Origin: Limnobaculum allomyrinae
GTDB taxonomy: Bacteria > Pseudomonadota > Gammaproteobacteria > Enterobacterales > Enterobacteriaceae
DNA: 64,000 bases
Direction of reading: 5' to 3'
NCBI RefSeq assembly: GCF_016649425.1
Contig: NZ_JADRCR010000003.1
Location: 1 to 64,000 of the forward strand
Shown here one piece after another: positions 30,979 through 40,654 of the stretch (position 1 is its first letter; every line of letters begins with the position of its first letter). The notes below the pieces were generated by a model. The model was not told the DNA's origin, did no database searches, and was given only the letters and a program-made list of their open reading frames with translations. The translations under genes were made by a program, and so were the position numbers.

Positions 30979-31686
30979 ATGTCGCCCGAACGTTACGCCC
31001 GGATCCGCCATATGCTTGCAACCAGACAGATTGATTTAACCGTCTGTCTGGAGCAGGTACATAAACCTCATAATGTTTCCGCCATTATCCGCACTGCGGA
31101 TGCCGTTGGCGTACATGAAGTTCACGCCGTCTGGCCCCATGAACGAATGAGAACTCAGGTTGCCAGCGCCGCCGGCAGCAACAGCTGGGTGCAAGTCAAA
31201 ACTCATCGCGATATTCATTCTGCCGTCAGCCATCTGAAACAACAGGGAATGCAAATTCTGGCGACTAATCTGTCAGAAAAGGCGGTGGACTTCCGCGAGA
31301 TCGACTATACCCTGCCAACCTGTATTCTGTTGGGTCAGGAAAAAACCGGTATTACCGCCGAAGCGCTGGCACTGGCCGATAGCGATATTATTATTCCAAT
31401 GATTGGCATGGTTCAGTCGCTGAACGTTTCCGTAGCCTCTGCCCTGATTTTGTATGAAGCACAACGTCAGCGTCAGGCGGCCGGTATGTATCAGCGGGAA
31501 GGCAGCCCCTTAAGCTATCAGGAACAACAGCGTTTTCTGTTTGAAGGCGGTTATCCGGTCTTGGCTAACGTTGCCAAACGCAAAAATCTGCCGCGTCCAC
31601 ATATTGATGACAACGGTGAAATCGTTGCCGATGAAGCCTGGTGGACAGCGATGCAAGCGCTGAAACCTAAAGCTCAAGAGGCCTGA
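30979..31686 (+). CDS. trmH: tRNA (Gm18) 2'-O-methyltransferase TrmH
   Basis: 235 residues of the SPOUT/TrmH family. Motif 1 is HKPHNVSAIIRTADAVG with the catalytic Arg; motif 2 is CILLGQEKTGIT; motif 3 is PMIGMVQSLNVSVASALILY, forming the AdoMet knot. It methylates the ribose of G18 in the D-loop of tRNAs. Five nt after spoT and 1 nt before recG, so it is in the middle of a tightly packed operon. Confidence 0.96.
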   Translation: MSPERYARIRHMLATRQIDLTVCLEQVHKPHNVSAIIRTADAVGVHEVHAVWPHERMRTQVASAAGSNSWVQVKTHRDIHSAVSHLKQQGMQILATNLSEKAVDFREIDYTLPTCILLGQEKTGITAEALALADSDIIIPMIGMVQSLNVSVASALILYEAQRQRQAAGMYQREGSPLSYQEQQRFLFEGGYPVLANVAKRKNLPRPHIDDNGEIVADEAWWTAMQALKPKAQEA

Positions 31687-31687
31687 G

Positions 31688-33769
31688 ATGAAAGGCCGCC
31701 TGTTGGACGCCGTGCCGCTGAATACCCTTTCGGGGGTTGGCGCCAGTCAGGCTGCAAAACTGGCCAAAATTGGCCTGTTTACCATTCAGGATCTGTTATT
31801 CCATCTTCCACTTCGCTATGAAGATCGCACCAAACTCTATCCTATCGGTGACTTACTGCCCGGCTTACATGTCACCGTGGAAGGGGAAGTGATCCGTAGT
31901 GATATCGCCTTTGGCCGCCGCCGGATGCTGACCTGCCAGATTACCGATGGTACGGGAGTACTAACCCTGCGGTTCTTTAACTTTAACGCCGCCATGAAAA
32001 ATAGCCTGTCCGCAGGCAAACGGGTGAAAGCCTACGGCGAAGTGAAACGCGGTAGCCATAATGCAGAGATAATCCATCCGGAATACAGTATTCAGGGCGA
32101 TTACGGCGCTATCCAACTGGAAGATACACTAACACCGGTCTACTCGACCACCGAAGGTGTTCGTCAGGCAACACTGCGTAAGCTAACCGATCAGGCATTA
32201 AAACTGCTGGAAACCTGTGCTATCAGTGAATTATTGCCTGCAGAACTGAGCGGTAAACTGATGAGCCTGCCGGAAGCGCTAAGCATACTGCATCGTCCAC
32301 CACCAGATACTCAGCTTACCGATCTGGAGCAAGGGCGGCATCCAGCCCAACGCCGTCTGATTATGGAAGAATTGCTGGCGCATAATCTGAGTATGCTGGC
32401 CGCACGCGCCGGAGCACAAAGCTATAGCGCCTGGCCGCTAACTGACAATGGTTCCCTGAAATCAAACATGCTGGCCTCTCTGCCGTTTAAACCTACCGGA
32501 GCACAAAGCCGGGTAGTGGCTGATATTGAGCAGGATATGGCAAAACCGGTACCCATGATGCGTCTGGTACAGGGGGACGTTGGTTCAGGTAAGACATTGG
32601 TTGCTGCACTGGCTGCACTGGTTGCCATTGAAAACGGTAAGCAGGTCGCCCTGATGGCTCCAACCGAATTGCTGGCAGAACAACATGCCAATAATTTCCG
32701 CCAGTGGTTTGAACCGCTGGGGATTAATGTAGGCTGGTTAGCCGGTAAACAAAAAGGTAAAGCACGCCAACAGCAAATGGAGGCGATTGCTACCGGTGAA
32801 GTATCTATGGTTGTTGGTACTCACGCGATTTTTCAGGAGCAGGTGAAATTCTCCGGTCTGGCGCTGGTCATTATTGATGAACAACATCGATTTGGTGTGC
32901 ATCAGCGATTAGCACTGTGGGAGAAAGGTGAAGAGCAAGGTTTTCATCCTCATCAACTGGTGATGACCGCCACCCCTATTCCCCGCACGCTAGCGATGAC
33001 GGCCTATGCAGATATGGACACCTCCGTTATTGATGAGCTGCCACCAGGCCGTACGCCTGTCACTACCGTCGCGATCCCTGACTCCCGACGGGAAGAGATT
33101 ATCAGCCGGGTACGAGATGCCTGTAAGCAGGAAGGTCGTCAGGCTTACTGGGTTTGTACCCTGATTGAAGAATCGGAAGTGCTGGAGGCTCAGGCCGCAG
33201 AGGCAACAACGGAAGAGCTCAAAATAGCGCTACCGGAGCTGAATATTGGTCTGGTTCATGGCCGTATGAAAGCGCAGGAAAAGCAGGATATGATGGATGC
33301 TTTCAAACGGGGCGAAGTTCAACTGCTGGTTGCCACCACCGTCATTGAAGTTGGTGTTGACGTACCAAACGCCAGTTTGATGATCATTGAAAATCCTGAG
33401 CGTTTAGGCCTGGCTCAGCTTCACCAGTTGCGTGGTCGCGTTGGTCGTGGTGCCGTCGCCTCTCACTGTGTCCTGCTCTATAAAGCTCCTCTGAGTAAAA
33501 CTGCACAGAAGCGCCTTCAGGTACTGCGCGACAGTAATGATGGTTTCGTTATTGCCCAGAAAGACTTAGAGATCCGCGGCCCCGGTGAGCTATTAGGCAC
33601 CCGTCAAACCGGTATTACCGAATTTAAAGTAGCCGACCTGATGCGGGATCAAAGTATGATCCCGGAAGTACAACGCACCGCCCGCTACATCCACCAAAAA
33701 CATCCGCAGCACGCTCAGGCACTTATTGAGCGCTGGCTGCCAGAAAGTTCAAGATACACTCACGCCTGA
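31688..33769 (+). CDS. recG: ATP-dependent DNA helicase RecG
   Basis: 693 residues, the length of E. coli RecG. The N-terminal wedge/OB domain (residues ~60-150) includes RYEDRTKLYPIGDL. Helicase motifs are: I GDVGSGKT, Ia MAPTELLAEQH, II IIDEQHRFG, III TATPIPRT, V TTVIEVGVDVP and VI QLRGRVGRG; the TRG region follows near the end. It reverses stalled forks and remodels branched DNA. It ends directly against the convergent aspartate dehydrogenase gene (no spacer). Confidence 0.97.
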   Translation: MKGRLLDAVPLNTLSGVGASQAAKLAKIGLFTIQDLLFHLPLRYEDRTKLYPIGDLLPGLHVTVEGEVIRSDIAFGRRRMLTCQITDGTGVLTLRFFNFNAAMKNSLSAGKRVKAYGEVKRGSHNAEIIHPEYSIQGDYGAIQLEDTLTPVYSTTEGVRQATLRKLTDQALKLLETCAISELLPAELSGKLMSLPEALSILHRPPPDTQLTDLEQGRHPAQRRLIMEELLAHNLSMLAARAGAQSYSAWPLTDNGSLKSNMLASLPFKPTGAQSRVVADIEQDMAKPVPMMRLVQGDVGSGKTLVAALAALVAIENGKQVALMAPTELLAEQHANNFRQWFEPLGINVGWLAGKQKGKARQQQMEAIATGEVSMVVGTHAIFQEQVKFSGLALVIIDEQHRFGVHQRLALWEKGEEQGFHPHQLVMTATPIPRTLAMTAYADMDTSVIDELPPGRTPVTTVAIPDSRREEIISRVRDACKQEGRQAYWVCTLIEESEVLEAQAAEATTEELKIALPELNIGLVHGRMKAQEKQDMMDAFKRGEVQLLVATTVIEVGVDVPNASLMIIENPERLGLAQLHQLRGRVGRGAVASHCVLLYKAPLSKTAQKRLQVLRDSNDGFVIAQKDLEIRGPGELLGTRQTGITEFKVADLMRDQSMIPEVQRTARYIHQKHPQHAQALIERWLPESSRYTHA

Positions 33770-34567
33770 TTATTCATCAGCCAGACCATCGCTGACCAAA
33801 CGTCGACAAATCTGTACCGCACTTAATGCTGCCAGCGTAGAGGTTTTCGGATTCGTCGCCAAAGGCTGACCATTCAACTCAATATCAAATTCCCCAAAAC
33901 GCCCAGCGACATGAATATTATGGGTATTCTTTTGGGTATGGGGGTCGACAATCATTTGCACCCGGGTTTTATCCATACCGATACCCATTAACGCAATGGT
34001 TGCCGCCACATTAGCATTCGCCGGAAAAGAGCTGGCAGCCTCGCGAGCACTCCCTTCAAAAAATACCGTTGCCTGAGAGACCTTATCCAAATCAACCCGC
34101 TGCTCTGCCGGGCTTCCTCGCCAACTCGCGGGACTTTTGCGGGAGATATAGGTTACGTTATCCAATCCACCTTCACGCGCAGCAGACAGGCCATCCATAC
34201 CGGCAACGGCACCGGATAAGATAATCAACTCCCCATTACCCTGAAGTGCTGCCTGACGCAGTCGGTGGAATAGCCCAGCATCAGCCAGTGCACCGGTAGA
34301 AATGAGTGCCAGCTTCCAACCCTTATTCAACACTGACTCGCCATATTCACTTACCGCTTTCTGGCTGGCGCACTCCAACACCAAGTCCGGTTGTCCCTGG
34401 CACTCATCAGGATGCGCTAATGGTATTGATTGACCATCACATAGCTGTGAAATGACCTGATGGTGATGGGGGCGAGCAACAATCCAACCCACACTGACTC
34501 CCTGAGGCAAACGGGCCATAACTTCATGAGCCATGGTGCCAAAACCAATCATCATTATTTTTTTCAT
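33770..34567 (-). CDS. nadX: L-aspartate dehydrogenase (NadX family)
   Basis: 265 residues. The N-terminal Rossmann motif is IMMIGFGTMAHEVM; the catalytic/substrate domain contains SFPANANVAATIALMGIGMD and VDPHTQKNTHNIHV, with the conserved His, typical of the family. It oxidises aspartate to iminoaspartate with NAD(P)+, feeding NAD synthesis or working as an amination route. E. coli has gltS at this position between recG and xanP. A 5'-end copy of this gene exists at about 36010-36070, so the upstream region has been rearranged. Confidence 0.88.
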   Translation of the reverse strand: MKKIMMIGFGTMAHEVMARLPQGVSVGWIVARPHHHQVISQLCDGQSIPLAHPDECQGQPDLVLECASQKAVSEYGESVLNKGWKLALISTGALADAGLFHRLRQAALQGNGELIILSGAVAGMDGLSAAREGGLDNVTYISRKSPASWRGSPAEQRVDLDKVSQATVFFEGSAREAASSFPANANVAATIALMGIGMDKTRVQMIVDPHTQKNTHNIHVAGRFGEFDIELNGQPLATNPKTSTLAALSAVQICRRLVSDGLADE

Positions 34568-34765
34568 GGGGAACTCGCTTCTGTTTCAATGCCACTTAGG
34601 AGACGTAAAAACAACACTATACCTGTATTTTTACTATCTCAGGGAAACTGCAATAACTATTCCTGCTTTCAAATCAACATGTTCCTGTGCAAGTACGCAT
34701 AAACCGGAATAGTGTATTACAAAAATATAATTAGTTCCTTTTACTAGCGTTCACTGAGAGCTTAA

Positions 34766-34960
34766 TTACTTAACAAGCTCATCTTTGACTATTAGGTTAA
34801 AAGCCAAAAGTACGCTCTGAACGGATAACGCTAAAAATAAGATTACAACCAGAAAAACAATGAAGGGAAAAAGAGAAACAAAATCCATAGAGTAGGTACC
34901 AAGACTAAAAATATTTGAAGCACATTCCACTCTCGCCACTTTATCTATATCTGGTACCAT
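34766..34960 (-). CDS. Small hypothetical membrane protein
   Basis: 64 residues; a polar N-terminal ~28 residues then one long hydrophobic stretch (FPFIVFLVVILFLALSVQ) and a short charged tail. ATG at 34960 has only a weak GTGAG upstream. No family recognised. It lies in the AT-rich island between nadX and the acetyltransferase, where other sequences are decayed, so it could be a relic or chance frame. Confidence 0.3.
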   Translation of the reverse strand: MVPDIDKVARVECASNIFSLGTYSMDFVSLFPFIVFLVVILFLALSVQSVLLAFNLIVKDELVK

Positions 34961-35054
34961 TACTCACATCCAGATAAATGCCCCATTGAATAGGGCCTAT
35001 TTAAAGTTAAATTCAAATTATCTAATTAAATAAAAATATCAACACTCATCTAAC

Positions 35055-35325
35055 ATCTGTTTTTATCACTTTTACCGGAATCCCTGTCGCAACAGAGTTA
35101 CCTTATATTTCCTTTTTTACAACAAACCTGCCCTGCTTTACATTACTATCAATTATTACATCTTCAACTATGCATACAAACCGGCCGATATAAGTGTAAT
35201 CACCAATAAGTCGCGATCTTTCTTTTATTTAAACTGAACGCAGTAAATTGACTTATAGTTACATGATTATCAATAACTACCATGCGATTTATTACAACGA
35301 CTATACCAGATACTATAATTATGCA
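35055..35325 (-). pseudogene. Decayed partial copy of the adjacent hexapeptide acetyltransferase gene
   Basis: This stretch aligns base by base with the last ~90 codons of the intact gene at 35319-35852. For example, CATCTTCAACTATGCATAC occurs at about 35160 and again at about 35453, and TGATTTATTACAA at about 35580 has a close match at about 35286. Many substitutions and stops show that it is non-functional. It is a tandem duplicate that has decayed. Confidence 0.75.
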
Positions 35326-35852
35326 GGATTCCGAACGCTTACTGTGTTTTGTTTTATCACTTTGGCAGGGACACCCACCGCCACTGAGTTATCTGGGATA
35401 TCCTTAGTAACAACAGAGCCTGCTCCTATTTTTACATAGCTACCAATGACAACATCTTCAACTATGCATACTGACGGACCAATATAAACATTATCGCCAA
35501 TAGTAGCTGCTTTTCCTTTATTTGAACCGATTGTAGTAAACTGACTGAGATTAACATTATTCCCAATAATCGCAGTGTGATTTATTACAATAGACATGCC
35601 ATGCCCCAAATAGAAACCATAACCGATTGTAGTTTCAATCGGAATATCTAATGAATACTTTACTTTAAATCGTTTATTCTGAATTTTCGCGATAGCTCTC
35701 AAAATACTATTGTTTGCTCGCCCTAACCTTAGCCAAACTATAAATTTAAATCCTGAGTTAAAAAAATAATATCTAAGAAAATTTCTAATATTTACGTTTT
35801 CAGGACCAACATAACGAGATAAATCCTTTTTTATATACTCAATAACTTTCAC
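35319..35852 (-). CDS. Serine acetyltransferase-like hexapeptide (left-handed beta-helix) transferase
   Basis: 177 residues. The second half is a hexapeptide-repeat beta-helix: TTIGYGFYLGHGMSIVINHT, then TAIIGNNVNLSQFTTIGSN, then ATIGDNVYIGPSVCIVEDVV and VVIGSYVKIGAGSVVTKD. The catalytic His is probably in GHGMSIVINHT. The short N-terminus (LRYYFFNSGFKFIVWLRLGR) resembles the CysE-like enzymes found in polysaccharide gene clusters, which acetylate sugars, more than true CysE. GTG start at 35852 has AAGGAT about 10 nt upstream. The AT-rich composition and lack of polysaccharide genes nearby suggest acquired DNA. Confidence 0.75.
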   Translation of the reverse strand: MKVIEYIKKDLSRYVGPENVNIRNFLRYYFFNSGFKFIVWLRLGRANNSILRAIAKIQNKRFKVKYSLDIPIETTIGYGFYLGHGMSIVINHTAIIGNNVNLSQFTTIGSNKGKAATIGDNVYIGPSVCIVEDVVIGSYVKIGAGSVVTKDIPDNSVAVGVPAKVIKQNTVSVRNPA

Positions 35853-36009
35853 AAGACGATATCCTTAATTGATTTTTCTATCCCCCATTACTATCCAAAG
35901 AATTATATATCAATTTTGCAATATAAACACTCGCAGCAAAATAAAATGTAGTAGCACAATCCAATAGAAATACAGTTTAGCTCAACCAACAATCATACAT
36001 CGCAACAAA

Positions 36010-36068
36010 CGAGCCATGGCACCAAAACCAATCATCATGATTTTTTTCATGGGGAAACTCGCTTTGAT
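36010..36068 (-). pseudogene. nadX: Relic of a second aspartate dehydrogenase 5' end
   Basis: Bases 36011-36062 repeat the start region of nadX (34528-34580) with a few mismatches, including CCAAAACCAATCATCAT and ATTTTTTTCATGGGGAA. Read on the minus strand it begins MKKIMIGFGAMARLLR and then loses similarity. Weaker similarity continues into the upstream flank (CACTATACCTG in both). The 34.6-36.0 kb island is thus bracketed by two copies of the same gene start. Confidence 0.75.
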
Positions 36069-36169
36069 CCAATACGTAGGGTGCTGTACAGGCTGCACTA
36101 TACCTGCCTTTTAATCTGTTGTAGGTAATCAAGATGACAGTTTGAATAAACAATCATAAGCAAACGATA

Positions 36170-36185
36170 ACGCAAACGGTTGCGA
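36170..36185. promoter_or_regulatory. PurR box before xanP
   Basis: ACGCAAACGGTTGCGA matches the PurR operator consensus ACGCAAACGTTTGCGT at all but two positions. It lies 60 bp before the likely xanP start. Purine repression of the xanthine permease is expected. Confidence 0.85.
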
Positions 36186-36244
36186 TAAATTTTAAAATCA
36201 TTAAAATGCGCTCTTTGCAGCTTCAGAGGTTCTTCACTTTTATC

Positions 36245-37654
36245 ATGACCAGCCTACATCCCGCACACGATGCTGTCAGTAATGCCGAAAAAATCAGTAC
36301 GCCAGCACCGGCTTCCAACAGTGAACTGATTTATCATCTTGAAGATCGCCCACCGCTACCGCAAACGCTGTTTGCCGCACTTCAGCACCTGTTGGCGATG
36401 TTCGTTGCTGTTATCACGCCGGCTATGTTGATTTGTCAGGCGCTTGGTCTGCCGGCAAAAGATACTCAACACATTATCAGTATGTCGCTGTTTGCTTCAG
36501 GTTTAGCATCGTTATTGCAAATTCGCACCTGGGGCCCGGTGGGTTCTGGCTTATTGTCCATTCAGGGCACCAGCTTTAACTTCGTTGCACCATTGATTAT
36601 GGGTGGAACCGCGCTGAAAAATGGCGGAGCCGATGTTCCCACCATGATGGCAACCCTGTTTGGCACTCTGATGCTGGCCTCCTGTACCGAGATTTTCCTG
36701 TCGCGTGTTCTGCATCTGGCTCAACGCGTCATTACGCCGCTGGTTTCCGGTATTGTGGTGATGATTATTGGCCTGTCGCTGATTCAGGTTGGCCTTATTT
36801 CTATTGGCGGTGGCTACAGCGCCATGTCAGAAACCAATAATACTTTTGGCTCACCCAGTAATCTGTTGCTGGCGGGCGTCGTATTAGCCACGATTATTTT
36901 ACTTAACCGCCAGCGTAATCCTTACCTGCGCGTTTCTTCGCTGGTCATCGCCATGGCGATTGGCTATCTGTTGGCCTGGGCTATGGGTATGTTGCCAGAG
37001 CGTGCCAATGTAGAGAGCGAAGTGATTATGGTGCCCACTCCGCTTTACTATGGCCTTGGCATTGACTGGACGCTGCTTATCCCTCTGATGTTGGTATTTA
37101 TGATCACCTCACTGGAAACTATTGGCGATATTACCGCAACCTCCGATGTATCAGAGCAACCGGTGGCGGGCCCTGTGTATATGAAGCGTCTGAAGGGTGG
37201 CGTGCTGGCTAATGGTCTGAACTCCATGCTATCAGCGGTGTTTAACACCTTCCCTAACTCCTGTTTTGGCCAGAACAACGGCGTTATTCAGTTGACTGGT
37301 GTTGCCAGCCGCTATGTGGGTTATGTGGTTTCCCTGATGCTGGTACTGTTGGGTCTGTTCCCTATTGTCAGTAGCTTTGTATTAAGCATTCCGGAGCCGG
37401 TATTAGGCGGAGCTACCATTGTAATGTTTGGTACCATTGCTGCTTCCGGAGTACGTATCGTCTCCCGTGAGACGTTGAATCGCCGGGCAATTATGATTAT
37501 GGCGCTCTCTCTGGCCGTTGGCCTTGGCGTTTCTCAACAGCCGCAGATTCTGCAGTTTGCCCCAGAGTGGTTAAAAACGCTGTTATCTTCCGGTATCGCT
37601 GCCGGTGGTATTACGGCAATCGTGCTGAATCTGGTATTCCCTCACGAGAAGTAA
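36245..37654 (+). CDS. xanP: Xanthine:proton symporter XanP
   Basis: 469 residues (E. coli XanP 463) of the NCS2/NAT family with 14 membrane segments. The family regions [14 protein letters not shown] (TM3), [19 protein letters not shown] with the substrate-binding Glu (TM8) and [19 protein letters not shown] (TM10, NAT signature) are intact. It imports xanthine with a proton. ATG 36245 aligns with the E. coli N-terminus, though AGAGG is ~16 nt away; an in-frame ATG at 36206 has no ribosome-binding site. A PurR box lies upstream. Confidence 0.94.
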   Translation: MTSLHPAHDAVSNAEKISTPAPASNSELIYHLEDRPPLPQTLFAALQHLLAMFVAVITPAMLICQALGLPAKDTQHIISMSLFASGLASLLQIRTWGPVGSGLLSIQGTSFNFVAPLIMGGTALKNGGADVPTMMATLFGTLMLASCTEIFLSRVLHLAQRVITPLVSGIVVMIIGLSLIQVGLISIGGGYSAMSETNNTFGSPSNLLLAGVVLATIILLNRQRNPYLRVSSLVIAMAIGYLLAWAMGMLPERANVESEVIMVPTPLYYGLGIDWTLLIPLMLVFMITSLETIGDITATSDVSEQPVAGPVYMKRLKGGVLANGLNSMLSAVFNTFPNSCFGQNNGVIQLTGVASRYVGYVVSLMLVLLGLFPIVSSFVLSIPEPVLGGATIVMFGTIAASGVRIVSRETLNRRAIMIMALSLAVGLGVSQQPQILQFAPEWLKTLLSSGIAAGGITAIVLNLVFPHEK

Positions 37655-37674
37655 CCGACAGAATATGTTGTATC

Positions 37675-37701
37675 AAGCCCACCTTTACGGTGGGCTTTTT
37701 G
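37675..37701 (+). terminator. Rho-independent terminator of xanP
   Basis: AGCCCACC-TTTAC-GGTGGGCT followed by TTTTT, 20 nt after the xanP stop. Confidence 0.93.
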
Positions 37702-37822
37702 CTTATTCAGGCGCATGATTCATAATATGTCTTAACGCATATTTCTTACTATTTTCATTGAGATTGTAGAGTAAATACGGCATAAAGAGACCTTGCTTAA
37801 TTTTGTCATACGGATTCAGACC

Positions 37823-39607
37823 ATGAGATTTATTCGGAAATCACTGTATACCCTACTGGCCCTGATTCTGGTGCTGGCAATTGCTACCTACTTTATTGCC
37901 CAGACCTCTTATGCCGCCAGATGGGTCAGCCAGTGGGTAACCGACAATACCCCTTACCAACTCTCACTGGACCATCTGGATTACAGTATTACCTCCCCCT
38001 ATCAGTTAGTGCTCAATGATGTTGAGTTCAGCCAACAAAAACAGTCACCACTATTAAAAGCAAAAAAAGTAACGCTGGAACTGACTTCATCATTTTGGCA
38101 AACACCAATGTACTTTTCCGCGCTGGAATTGGAAGATGGCACCCTAAATTTATCGTCTAAAAATGCCATCGAACTGGCACCCGGCAGCGATCGCTTCCAG
38201 CTAAGAAATATGACGTTAAATGTTGATAGTCCTGAGCTCAGCCTGCAAGGGGAGAAGGTCAACGGCGGTATTATTCCCTGGACATTAACCAATAACTTTT
38301 TGCCAGAAAAAGATAATCGCTTTGAGTTTAGCGCCGATACGCTGGTCGTTAACGGTATTGATACCCATAAAGTTCTGGTTCAGGGTGAAGTAAAAGACCG
38401 TCAGATTCTGTTTAACAACGTTGGCGCTGATTTAGCTAACGGGCAGCTCACTGGCAACGGAAAACGCACCGCCGATGGCAAATGGCAGATAGAGAGTCTG
38501 CGCCTTAGCGAAGTGAAATATCAGAGCCATCTGGAGTTAGAGCAATTACTGGATCAGATTAATCAGCGTATCAGTAATACCGATATTAGCCTGAACCGTT
38601 TAGACCTGATTAATACCAATATTCAGGGGCCGGAATGGGCATTCAGTGATTTCACGCTGTCGATGAAAGACCTGGAGTTTATTAAAGGCCGCTGGCAGGC
38701 AACATCCGGTAGTGCGTTAATGAACGCCGCTGACATGATCTATAACGATAATCATCTGGTCAGTCCGGTGCTTAGCCTCGAGCTGGAAAATAACAGTGTC
38801 AAAATCAAACAGTTTAGCAGCCGCTGGCAGGATGGTTTAGTGCGCGCGACCGGTAACTGGCAGCGGGATACCCAAACTCTGACGCTGGATGACGTGGCGT
38901 TTACCGCATTACTTTATACCTTGCCTAAAGCGTGGCTGAGCCAGTTAAAACAGGTTCAGCCTGAATGGTTGCGTGAACTACACATCACTAAGCTGGCGGC
39001 AAACCGCAATATCCTGATTGATATTACCCCTGACTTCCCGTTCCAGTTCACCTCCATCGACAGTAACGGCAGTAACCTGTATCTGGTGAAAAACCGTCAG
39101 GTAGGGCTATGGGGAGGTACGCTAAGTTTTAACGCCTCTGATGCCACGCTAAATAAGATCGACCTGCGTCACCCATCTTTCACCCTTAACGCTACGCCAG
39201 AAACCATTACTATCAGTGACGTAAGTGCTTTCACTAAAGAAGGATTAATCGAAGCAAACGCCACGCTCAGTCAACAGCCGGAAAGAGCACTGAGCCTGAC
39301 CCTTAATGGTCGTTCGGTACCAGTTGATATTCTGCAAAGCTGGGGATGGCAGGCCATCCCACTACAGGGCAACGGTACTATTGCCCTGCAGCTCAACGGT
39401 GATTTGATTGATAAACAAAGTGGAAAACCCGAGTTGAAAGGCAGTTTGAAAATGACTAATGATACCGGGCAACAACTAACGCAATATCCGGTAGGACAGA
39501 AGGATATTCCCGAAGAGCCTCAGGTGGTAACGCCAGCACCGATTATTGATCCTCCGGTAGCGCCAGTACCAGAGCAGGATACCCCGGAGGCCTCGCCGTT
39601 TGGGTAA
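37823..39607 (+). CDS. yicH: AsmA-family envelope protein YicH
   Basis: 594 residues. An N-terminal membrane anchor (MRFIRKSLYTLLALILVLAI) is followed by a long periplasmic beta-rich domain of the AsmA/bridge type and a Pro-rich C-terminal tail (PAPIIDPPVAPVPEQD). It matches E. coli YicH (569 residues) along its length, for example LDDVAFTALLYTLPK and NILIDITPDFPFQFT. AsmA-like proteins are thought to carry phospholipids between membranes; the exact role of YicH is unknown. ATG 37823 is preferred because it aligns with YicH; 37793 would add 10 residues before the anchor. It follows xanP as in E. coli. Confidence 0.88.
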   Translation: MRFIRKSLYTLLALILVLAIATYFIAQTSYAARWVSQWVTDNTPYQLSLDHLDYSITSPYQLVLNDVEFSQQKQSPLLKAKKVTLELTSSFWQTPMYFSALELEDGTLNLSSKNAIELAPGSDRFQLRNMTLNVDSPELSLQGEKVNGGIIPWTLTNNFLPEKDNRFEFSADTLVVNGIDTHKVLVQGEVKDRQILFNNVGADLANGQLTGNGKRTADGKWQIESLRLSEVKYQSHLELEQLLDQINQRISNTDISLNRLDLINTNIQGPEWAFSDFTLSMKDLEFIKGRWQATSGSALMNAADMIYNDNHLVSPVLSLELENNSVKIKQFSSRWQDGLVRATGNWQRDTQTLTLDDVAFTALLYTLPKAWLSQLKQVQPEWLRELHITKLAANRNILIDITPDFPFQFTSIDSNGSNLYLVKNRQVGLWGGTLSFNASDATLNKIDLRHPSFTLNATPETITISDVSAFTKEGLIEANATLSQQPERALSLTLNGRSVPVDILQSWGWQAIPLQGNGTIALQLNGDLIDKQSGKPELKGSLKMTNDTGQQLTQYPVGQKDIPEEPQVVTPAPIIDPPVAPVPEQDTPEASPFG

Positions 39608-39629
39608 TTCTCTACCCTATTTACAAAAA

Positions 39630-39658
39630 CACTGGGATCCAGCTGTCGGCTGAATCCC
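39630..39658 (-). terminator. Hairpin between convergent yicH and fabY, with repeat-family similarity
   Basis: GGGAT(C)CAGC pairs with GCTG(A)ATCCC across a 5-nt loop; on the minus strand it is followed by AGTGTTTTTG, so it can end fabY transcription. The minus strand reads GATTCAGCCGACAGCTG, which matches 15 of 16 bases of the head of the structured repeat at 50817. Confidence 0.65.
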
Positions 39659-39681
39659 GGTATTCTGTTATAAAATTTAAA

Positions 39682-40590
39682 TTATTCATGCCCTTCCGGT
39701 AAAACCATATAGGTTCCTTCAAACACACAACCTACATCTTGTTCACCAGAAACCGTTACTTCTAACTGAACCCGGGCTTTGCGTCCACGGGCAAGTCGAT
39801 CCAGATCCCCCTTCATTGAATCCAGACTGGCTACTGCCGTTGGTCGACCGACGACCGGTTTCTGATAGCGAATATGGGCATCCACCAGCACGATAGAGCC
39901 TCCTAATTGGCGCTCCTGTAACAGCAACCAGATTAATCCACAGCCGGTTAACGTGGCTAAAGAGAACTGACTACCGGCAAAAATCGTATGGTGAGGGTTG
40001 GTATTTACCCCTTCCGGCATAGTAGTAATAAAACGCTGGCCGGTATACTGGCTGATACGAACCCCCATTTTTTCGCTCAGGGGAATATTTTGATACCAGG
40101 CATTTTGCAGTTGGGCACACCAGTCCGGGCGATGAAGAATATCATCCAGCGTTACAATAGGTTTTCTCATCAGGAAATGGCGTACTGGCGTGGTTTGCGG
40201 GGTAGTTATCTCACCCTGATTGGTAAATCCCAGTTTATCAAAGAAGGTCACTGTCTCTTCTCTGGCACTACAGACGATCCGTTTTACCCCTTCCTGACGC
40301 GCAATAGACTCCAGAGTCATCGCAATCAAGGTTCCTAACCCTTTACCGCGTACATTGGCTGCCACGGCCAGAAAGCGAATAGAGCCTTCATTATCGGCAT
40401 TAATGTATAAACGGCCAACGGCAACCACTTTACCCTGAGTATCCACCACCATCTGATGGTGAGCTATCATGTCGTAGCCATCTTTTTCAGAGCCGACCGG
40501 TTGATTCAATGGTTTTCGCAGCATCTCCCAGCGAAACTGATAGTAGTCATTTAATTCCTGTTCCGTTAGCGGTACTCGCAGGTGGTACAT
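39682..40590 (-). CDS. fabY: FabY/YiiD, GNAT plus hotdog-fold protein
   Basis: 302 residues, two domains. The N-terminal ~145 residues form a GNAT domain ([41 protein letters not shown]). The C-terminal ~150 residues form a thioesterase-like hotdog domain ([40 protein letters not shown]). E. coli FabY (YiiD, 329 residues) takes part in starting fatty-acid synthesis from malonyl-ACP when FabH is lacking. Last gene of the yihX-yihY-dtd-fabY series, 64 nt after dtd. Confidence 0.92.
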   Translation of the reverse strand: MYHLRVPLTEQELNDYYQFRWEMLRKPLNQPVGSEKDGYDMIAHHQMVVDTQGKVVAVGRLYINADNEGSIRFLAVAANVRGKGLGTLIAMTLESIARQEGVKRIVCSAREETVTFFDKLGFTNQGEITTPQTTPVRHFLMRKPIVTLDDILHRPDWCAQLQNAWYQNIPLSEKMGVRISQYTGQRFITTMPEGVNTNPHHTIFAGSQFSLATLTGCGLIWLLLQERQLGGSIVLVDAHIRYQKPVVGRPTAVASLDSMKGDLDRLARGRKARVQLEVTVSGEQDVGCVFEGTYMVLPEGHE

Positions 40591-40654
40591 AAAAGCTCTC
40601 TTAGTTTTATCTGTTTTATAGTGAAATGCTTTATTTCATCAATAACTGCTGATA

